From NCBI RefSeq assembly GCF_003574315.2, contig NZ_AP025739.1, positions 7,254,001 to 7,318,000 of the forward strand: 64,000 nucleotides of DNA. Direction: 5' to 3'. The stretch comes from Capsulimonas corticalis (GTDB lineage: Bacteria > Armatimonadota > Armatimonadia > Armatimonadales > Capsulimonadaceae). Both the position numbers and the translations under genes were made by a program. Shown here one piece after another: positions 59,084 through 64,000 of this stretch. Position 1 is the stretch's first letter. Each line of letters begins with the position of its first letter. Under the pieces are notes generated by a model. It did not search any database. It had not been told where the DNA came from and was given only the letters and a program-made list of their open reading frames with translations.

Positions 59084-61066
59084 CTACGGTATCGGTATCG
59101 GCACCCCATTATTAATAATCAGACCGGTCACCGGGATTGTGGGCGCGGTGACCGCAATCGCGCCGCCGGCGGTGACGGCGGCCGCGCCGCCCACGGTGAG
59201 CACGGCGGCTCCGGCGGATTGGATCGTCAGGGCGCCGCCGACCGATTGGGTGACCGCGCCGCCGACGGTCTGGGTTAGGACGCCGCCGATGGATTGCGTC
59301 ATCATCGCGGGCGTCGTCTCGTTGATGCCCATGGCGGCGGTGACGCTGAGCTGCTGCGCCGAGGTCAGCGAGATATTCCCGGCGGCGGTGACGCTGAAAT
59401 CGCCCAGACAGGTCATGCTGATCGACTGGTCCATCGACGAAATCGTGATCTTATTCGCGCCGAACCTGTCCACGATCTCGATCTTGTCGCCGGAGTCGTC
59501 CAGCACGATCTTATGGCCCGACGTCGTCTGCGCCGTGATGTTCTTTTCTTTGTCGTTCAGCGTCAGATGGTGACCACCCGCCGTCGTCAGGCGCATCTCG
59601 CCTTTTCCATCGGTGTCATCCAGGAGGACGGTGTGACCGATGCGCGTCTGGATCGTGCGGCGGTTGACCTTGCCGCCGGAGATCGCCTTGCTGTTGCCCT
59701 CGACAGGCTTGTCCTTGCCGTTCCAGAGGGCGCCGATGATATAAGGACGCCGGATATCCCCGTGCTCAAAGGCCACCAGAACTTCGTCGTCCACTTCGGG
59801 CAGGAAGTAGAAGCCGCGCCCCGAGCCGGCCATCGGCGCGGACTGGCGCGCCCAGTAGCTGGTGTGGTCTTCGGTCAGCCAGGGATACTTTACCTTGACG
59901 CGGCCTAAATTTTCCGGGTCCACATTGTCCGTCACCAGGCCCACGACGATATTGCCGCCCATCGAGGCGCGCTTGCCGTTCCCGTCGCCCTGCAATAGGC
60001 CCAGCAGCGTCGCCGGATTCTTGCCGCTGATGGAGAACATCGTGGAGAAGCCCTCGGCCGGCGTGTACACATGCGTCGTCTCGCTCACTTGGTACTTGCC
60101 GCTGAAGCGCTTGCCGATATTCTTGATCTCCACCATCATGCCGGGCTTGAGGGTCGGCTGGCCGAAGCACAGGCCCTCCGCCTCCACGAAGCTTCCGCCG
60201 AGGTCGTCGCAAACGGACCGCGCCAGGTCGTCGGCCTCGGCCTGCGAATGGATGGGACGGTCGGCGACCACCATCTTCGCGGCGCCGAAGGCTTTGGAGG
60301 CGATCTCCCCGCCGGTCTTCGAATCCCCGATCTGCGGAACGCCCGTCGGGGTCTTGCTGGAGCCGACAATGGGCTGTTTGGTCTTCGGGTCCCAGCCGCG
60401 CACCACGACTTCGCTCACCTGCCGCCCCGCCGACGTGCGCGGGCGGAACGATCGCAGGTCCTTGCCCCACTCGATGGTGAGCGAGCTGGTTCCCTGGTCC
60501 TGGACCTTCTGAAAGTACAGATCTTTCTCGCCCTGCACAAACAATCGAAAGCCGTTGTACGCCGCCCGCTCGGTCAGAAACTCCCAGTTGGTCTGGTTGT
60601 TCTGGAAGACCCACTCATGGACCTGCGACGTATTGTCGGCATGGACCGTAAAGCCATCTTCCTCGGCGACTTTTTTGACGATATCCGTATCCTTCGCCTG
60701 CACGAACGACCGGCTCTTGCGGCCCCGGTGCAGGCGGTGCGAGCGATCCGAGCAGCGCAGAATCAAGGTCGGCGAGCCGTGGGCCGCCAGATCCATTTCC
60801 AGGGCGGTCACTTCGCCCTGGAAGATCGTCTTGAGCGGCAGGACATTTTCCTCACCCGCCAGGATCTCGACCGTGACGCCTTCCTTCACTTTATCGCTGT
60901 CCAGCCAGACGAATCCGTCATCATGAAGGCGCACCGTACAGAGATCGGGCAGGTGCAGACTGTTCTCCACCGTGCAGTCCAGCATCGCCTTAAGGACTTC
61001 CGGTTCTTGTTTGCCGTTCAGCTTCAGATCGAAGTGTGACAGATGGGACGGATCGGCGTTCGCCAT
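59084..61066 (-). CDS. VgrG/gp5-gp27-like spike protein of the injection system
   Basis: Encodes 660 residues after AAGGAG. The gp27-like part (1-350) has AEEDGFTVHADNTSQVHEWV and NWEFLTERAAYNGFRLFVQG. The gp5 OB-fold follows: VVGLVTDNVDPENLGRVKVK, SGRGFYFLPEVDDEVLVAFE and IIGALWNGKDKP. The last 170 residues form a beta-helical needle, with repeats (MTQSIGGVLTQTVGGAV), ending GLIINNGVPIPIP. This is the central spike on which the tube stands. No PAAR tip gene was found next to it. Confidence 0.92.
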   Translation of the reverse strand: MANADPSHLSHFDLKLNGKQEPEVLKAMLDCTVENSLHLPDLCTVRLHDDGFVWLDSDKVKEGVTVEILAGEENVLPLKTIFQGEVTALEMDLAAHGSPTLILRCSDRSHRLHRGRKSRSFVQAKDTDIVKKVAEEDGFTVHADNTSQVHEWVFQNNQTNWEFLTERAAYNGFRLFVQGEKDLYFQKVQDQGTSSLTIEWGKDLRSFRPRTSAGRQVSEVVVRGWDPKTKQPIVGSSKTPTGVPQIGDSKTGGEIASKAFGAAKMVVADRPIHSQAEADDLARSVCDDLGGSFVEAEGLCFGQPTLKPGMMVEIKNIGKRFSGKYQVSETTHVYTPAEGFSTMFSISGKNPATLLGLLQGDGNGKRASMGGNIVVGLVTDNVDPENLGRVKVKYPWLTEDHTSYWARQSAPMAGSGRGFYFLPEVDDEVLVAFEHGDIRRPYIIGALWNGKDKPVEGNSKAISGGKVNRRTIQTRIGHTVLLDDTDGKGEMRLTTAGGHHLTLNDKEKNITAQTTSGHKIVLDDSGDKIEIVDRFGANKITISSMDQSISMTCLGDFSVTAAGNISLTSAQQLSVTAAMGINETTPAMMTQSIGGVLTQTVGGAVTQSVGGALTIQSAGAAVLTVGGAAAVTAGGAIAVTAPTIPVTGLIINNGVPIPIP

Positions 61067-61078
61067 GCGGCGTGCTCC

Positions 61079-61729
61079 TTACGAAAGCGGCGGGATGGAA
61101 AGCACCTGCCCCGGGCGCAGATTCCGCGGGTCGTCGAGATGGTTGTCGTCGGCGATCCGGCGCCAGTGGTTCGCGTCGCCATACTCCTGAAACGCGATCA
61201 GCGCCAGAGTGTCGCGCGGCTGCACCTCTCGCCGCTTGCGGCCGCCCTCGCCGTGGGATGTCGGGTTGGTCGGCTTCTTCTTGGCGTCGTCTTGCGCTTC
61301 CGTAAACGTCACGTCGGCCATCGCCCGCACTGGCGTGCCGTCCTCGCGGAACAGCGTGTAGTTGACGGACAGGCTCGCGACCACCGCCGTAAACTGCCAG
61401 TTCGGCCCCCACTGAAAGAGACACAGCGGCGGCCGCGACTTCTTGGTCACCGGGTGCTGTTTGTCTGAATAGATTAGCGCCAGCTCCCAGAGCATATCCA
61501 CCGATGTCCGCACATCCGCGCCGTCCTCTTCAAAGACGTCGAAAAACAGCTTCATCTTGAGCGAGCGGGACTGCCCCCCGGTAAAGTCGATCTTCGGCAC
61601 ATTCTCGCCGGTATGCTCCTTCGACTTCCAGTTGTTGGTCTTGGCGATGGTGTACTCGGTCGGATTGAACAGACACTTGAATGTCTTTTTATTTTCCAGA
61701 TTTTGCAGTGTCGCGGGCGCTAACGCCAT
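61079..61729 (-). CDS. LysM-domain tube-end protein (Afp7-like)
   Basis: Encodes 216 residues after AAGGAGA. The N-terminal 160 residues (FKCLFNPTEYTIAKTNNWKS, then LKMKLFFDVFEEDGADVR) match the CIS tube-associated family. The last 55 residues form a LysM domain (RDTLALIAFQEYGDANHWRR and PRNLRPGQVLSIPPLS). In characterised particles this protein links tube and spike. The gene stops 13 bases before the VgrG start codon. Confidence 0.9.
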   Translation of the reverse strand: MALAPATLQNLENKKTFKCLFNPTEYTIAKTNNWKSKEHTGENVPKIDFTGGQSRSLKMKLFFDVFEEDGADVRTSVDMLWELALIYSDKQHPVTKKSRPPLCLFQWGPNWQFTAVVASLSVNYTLFREDGTPVRAMADVTFTEAQDDAKKKPTNPTSHGEGGRKRREVQPRDTLALIAFQEYGDANHWRRIADDNHLDDPRNLRPGQVLSIPPLS

Positions 61730-61747
61730 CTCAATTTCTCCTTCGCA

Positions 61748-63541
61748 TTACCGCCCCATGCGCTCGGCTTCATAGGCCAGACGCCGGCGGAGCAGTGACC
61801 AGACTTCGCTGGCGAGCAAGTTCACATCGTTGGCGCCGCCGCTTTCGGGCTCCGGCGTGTGGCCCGCCTCCGGCGACTGCGCGGGCGGCTCGGCGGGGTT
61901 GGCGCTCGCCATAATGGCTCCCGAGGGCGCGCTTCCTATCTCGGAACGCTGCATGAGCGTATGGGAGGCCGCCATCACGGCGGTGCGGTCGCGCGGCGGC
62001 AGCGGCATCTCGGGGACACGATGGTCCATGGCGTCCCGCTCGATGGCGACCGCCCGTGCGGGCAGGGGCATGCGCTCCGTCGCCAGCGCAGTGCGCATCG
62101 GCGCGACGACCGCAGCGCCGCCGCTGGCCGAGGAAACCGCGCGCACAGGTAAATGGGGAGGCGCCAACTCAATGCCAGAAGGCTCACCCGGACCGGAAGA
62201 CGCTGGGAAGAGCGACAAAGGCAGGGCGACTCCAGACATCGAGGGATTCAATCTCGCGTCGCCGAGCGACGCCAGCGACGATGGAACGAATGGGCTGCGC
62301 GCGAGCACTCCCGGCAAAACGCTGTGCGGCAATCTTGGCAAGGCGCGCATCACCGGATCGATGACGAGGACCTCACGCAATATCGTCTCGGAGGCAAACG
62401 GCGCTTTGTTCTCCGAGATTGCGGCGACGTCCGGGGCGCGTCGGGTTGTTTCGTCAGACGGCGCAGGTGTTCGAGGCAGAACCATGGCGGGCGCAGTATC
62501 TGGGGATCGATACTCTGACGGCATTTGCTGAGGCGTTTCACGCTCCGCCAAGGGGGCCGGCGCCGGCTCCATCGACGGAGAAAGAAACGGCCCGTCGCGT
62601 TTCTCATCGACGGCTTGCGCGCTCGCCATGCTCGCCGGAGCATAGAAATCGCGATCTTCCGGCTGGGCCGGCGCCGTCGAAGAGGACGGCTCCGGTAAAT
62701 TGGAAAACGTGGGCGGATGCGAAGCGAACTCGCGCCGCATAACGTCCGATGTCGGCAGCGGCGCGGGCGCATGCGTCCGCGCCATCGTATCGGCGGGAAC
62801 GGAGGAAAAGCGCGGCGCGAGCGGCGGCATCGCAGGCGACGATGTCTCTGGCATTCTGATGCGGGGCGAAAACGATTCCGGTTCCGGCGTCGCCGGCTCC
62901 GGGGCGGAAACGCCGAGCCAGGAAACCGCAGGGATCGCCGCTCGGGAAAGCGGCAGATCGAGATCGGCGCGATACGCCTCGGCGATCGCCGGAAGCGGCG
63001 TTTCGGCGGAAGGTGCCGTGAGGGACGGTTTGGGCGTGACAAGGCTCGTCTGCCGGCGGGTAGAAATCTGGTCGGCGAGCGATTCACGGGGCGCAATTCG
63101 CGCGGTGGGCAGCGCAGGCGCGGGGGGACGCGGCGCAGCGGCTTCCGCGATTGCCGGCGCCGGTGAGCTTCTGGGAGGCTCCCGGTCCGGCGCGGCGAAT
63201 GCGGCGTTCGGACGGCGCTCGTCGCGAACGGCGGTTTCGGAGAAAGGCGCGGCTGGCGCCGGCGCCGCTTCTACCGGCGTGGGAACTGGGGCATGGGAAA
63301 GCGGCAGCGCCGGCGCGGCGCGCTCCGATGCGGGACTGGGGCCGGTTCGCACGGCGGCTTGCGCGGAACCGAACTGGATGCGCCGGGCCAGGCGCACGGC
63401 GGCGCCTCCGGCTTGTCCCAGAGCGGCGACTCGCGCGCTGCGCTTCGGCGCGCCGGGCGCGCGGAGGCGATGCAGATCCCCGAGAAATCGAAGGATCGTC
63501 GCCTGCCCTCGTCCTGGTTGTAGGGGAGCCGCTTGCGCCAT
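61748..63541 (-). CDS. Long Pro/Ala-rich disordered protein of the eCIS operon with conserved C-terminal helix
   Basis: Encodes 597 residues. About residues 60-560 are Pro-, Ala-, Ser-, Glu- and Arg-rich without recognisable folds. The first 50 residues are basic. The last 27 residues (NDVNLLASEVWSLLRRRLAY plus EAERMGR) form an amphipathic helix of the sort found at the end of a small protein in this position of other eCIS loci. The helix may bind tube or spike while the rest is disordered. Composition and length do not fit a helical tape measure. It lies 7 bases after the tube gene and 18 before the LysM gene. Confidence 0.65.
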   Translation of the reverse strand: MAQAAPLQPGRGQATILRFLGDLHRLRAPGAPKRSARVAALGQAGGAAVRLARRIQFGSAQAAVRTGPSPASERAAPALPLSHAPVPTPVEAAPAPAAPFSETAVRDERRPNAAFAAPDREPPRSSPAPAIAEAAAPRPPAPALPTARIAPRESLADQISTRRQTSLVTPKPSLTAPSAETPLPAIAEAYRADLDLPLSRAAIPAVSWLGVSAPEPATPEPESFSPRIRMPETSSPAMPPLAPRFSSVPADTMARTHAPAPLPTSDVMRREFASHPPTFSNLPEPSSSTAPAQPEDRDFYAPASMASAQAVDEKRDGPFLSPSMEPAPAPLAERETPQQMPSEYRSPDTAPAMVLPRTPAPSDETTRRAPDVAAISENKAPFASETILREVLVIDPVMRALPRLPHSVLPGVLARSPFVPSSLASLGDARLNPSMSGVALPLSLFPASSGPGEPSGIELAPPHLPVRAVSSASGGAAVVAPMRTALATERMPLPARAVAIERDAMDHRVPEMPLPPRDRTAVMAASHTLMQRSEIGSAPSGAIMASANPAEPPAQSPEAGHTPEPESGGANDVNLLASEVWSLLRRRLAYEAERMGR

Positions 63542-63548
63542 GAGTCTC

Positions 63549-64000
63549 TTACTGCGAAGGCACGATGCCTTCGAATGCGATCTCGACGGACTCCACGGCG
63601 ACCGCGCCGGCGTCCGTCTTCAGATCCGGCCCCGTCCATTTGCACGGGTACGCCTTTTGCAGATCCCAGCGCCGAACTTCTTTCCCCGTCGGGCCATACA
63701 CGACGATCGAGATATTCTGGCGCTTGATCTGACCGTTGATCGCCTTCATGTACCAGCGGTACAGGTCCTGCCCCTCGTCGAGCCCGCGCTTCAGCACGAT
63801 GTTGTTGTACTTCACGCGGACCGGCAGCTTGTGCATGTAGGTGTTCAGGCCGCCTTCGGCGTACTCGAAGATCTCGGTTTGCGCGCCGAACCCTGTGCAC
63901 TCGCGAAAGCCGGCGATCTCGATCTGACCGAGCTGAACCCAGAACCGCAGGCCCAGATGGCAATCGGTCGCACGGGACTTTTCGGCGGGGGCGTCTCCGC
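63549..64000 (-). CDS. eCIS tube protein (gp19/Hcp-like), 5' end outside window
   Basis: The frame stays open to the window edge, giving at least 149 residues. RFWVQLGQIEIAGFRECTGF, then EYAEGGLNTYMHKLPVRVKY, NNIVLKRGLDEGQDLYRWYM and AYPCKWTGPDLKTDAGAVAV match the phage T4 gp19-like tube protein family of eCIS and R-type particles almost throughout. Rings of such proteins form the inner tube that carries cargo. An internal ATG at 63836 is not the start, because the conserved N-terminal strand lies upstream of it. More tube and sheath genes are expected beyond 64000. Confidence 0.9.
   Translation of the reverse strand, partial: GDAPAEKSRATDCHLGLRFWVQLGQIEIAGFRECTGFGAQTEIFEYAEGGLNTYMHKLPVRVKYNNIVLKRGLDEGQDLYRWYMKAINGQIKRQNISIVVYGPTGKEVRRWDLQKAYPCKWTGPDLKTDAGAVAVESVEIAFEGIVPSQ

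Noticed and set aside
61748-63541. Tape measure protein
   Set aside because: The Pro-rich, helix-breaking composition does not suit a tape measure, and the usual tape measure position lies elsewhere in such loci.
1-64000. tRNA, rRNA, riboswitch or insertion sequence genes
   Set aside because: I looked for these on both strands and saw no convincing tRNA fold, rRNA segment, riboswitch core or transposase motif.

Overview
The window looks like part of a high-GC (about 60 percent by eye) chromosome of a free-living polysaccharide-degrading bacterium, most plausibly an Armatimonadota member of the Capsulimonas type. The basis for this is the mix of many secreted glycoside hydrolases without SusC/SusD, an H-X9-DG type prepilin, a PEP-CTERM protein, MalFG-type sugar ABC transporters with a LacI regulator, and a contractile injection locus. 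The phylum is an inference; Planctomycetota or Verrucomicrobiota relatives are not excluded. No tRNA, rRNA, CRISPR array or transposase was seen.

Region 1 (1-25.1 kb, plus strand) is a hemicellulose locus. An AraC-type regulator (cut by the window start) is followed by two GH5 enzymes, GH12, a double-parvulin foldase, GH44, GH29 fucosidase, GH43, two GH2 beta-galactosidases, a beta-helix/PDZ protein, GH97 and a truncated third GH2. GH5, GH12 and GH44 endo-enzymes together with fucosidase, galactosidase and xylosidase/arabinosidase activities fit stepwise breakdown of xyloglucan.

Region 2 (25-29.1 kb) is a patchwork: a Tat-exported alpha/beta hydrolase, a PEP-CTERM protein, a DUF1152 protein and small antitoxin-like genes or relics.

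Region 3 (29.2-41.4 kb, mostly minus strand) is a LacI-linked sugar uptake block: LacI, an H-X9-DG prepilin, a DUF4832 protein, a GH31, permease, solute-binding protein, permease and a secreted beta-helix protein. A 147-bp palindromic element lies inside it. It is followed by a zinc-finger protein, gene relics and a zinc-ribbon protein. A GH106 rhamnosidase (41.6-44.7 kb, plus strand) ends against a 30-bp perfect palindrome.

Region 4 (44.8-64.0 kb, minus strand) is most of an extracellular contractile injection system (eCIS). In transcription order it has: tube protein (cut by the window end), a Pro/Ala-rich protein, LysM tube-end protein, VgrG-like spike, gp25 baseplate protein, baseplate J, an Ig-extended tail protein I, a DUF4159 fusion, two single-pass membrane proteins with Ig-like modules, a DUF4255 protein, an AAA+ ATPase and a DUF4157 protein that is a good cargo candidate. 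The two membrane proteins, the Ig-like module they share with the baseplate, and a repeated palindromic element in two gaps of the operon are the most unusual parts. The sheath, tape measure and remaining tube genes presumably lie beyond position 64000.
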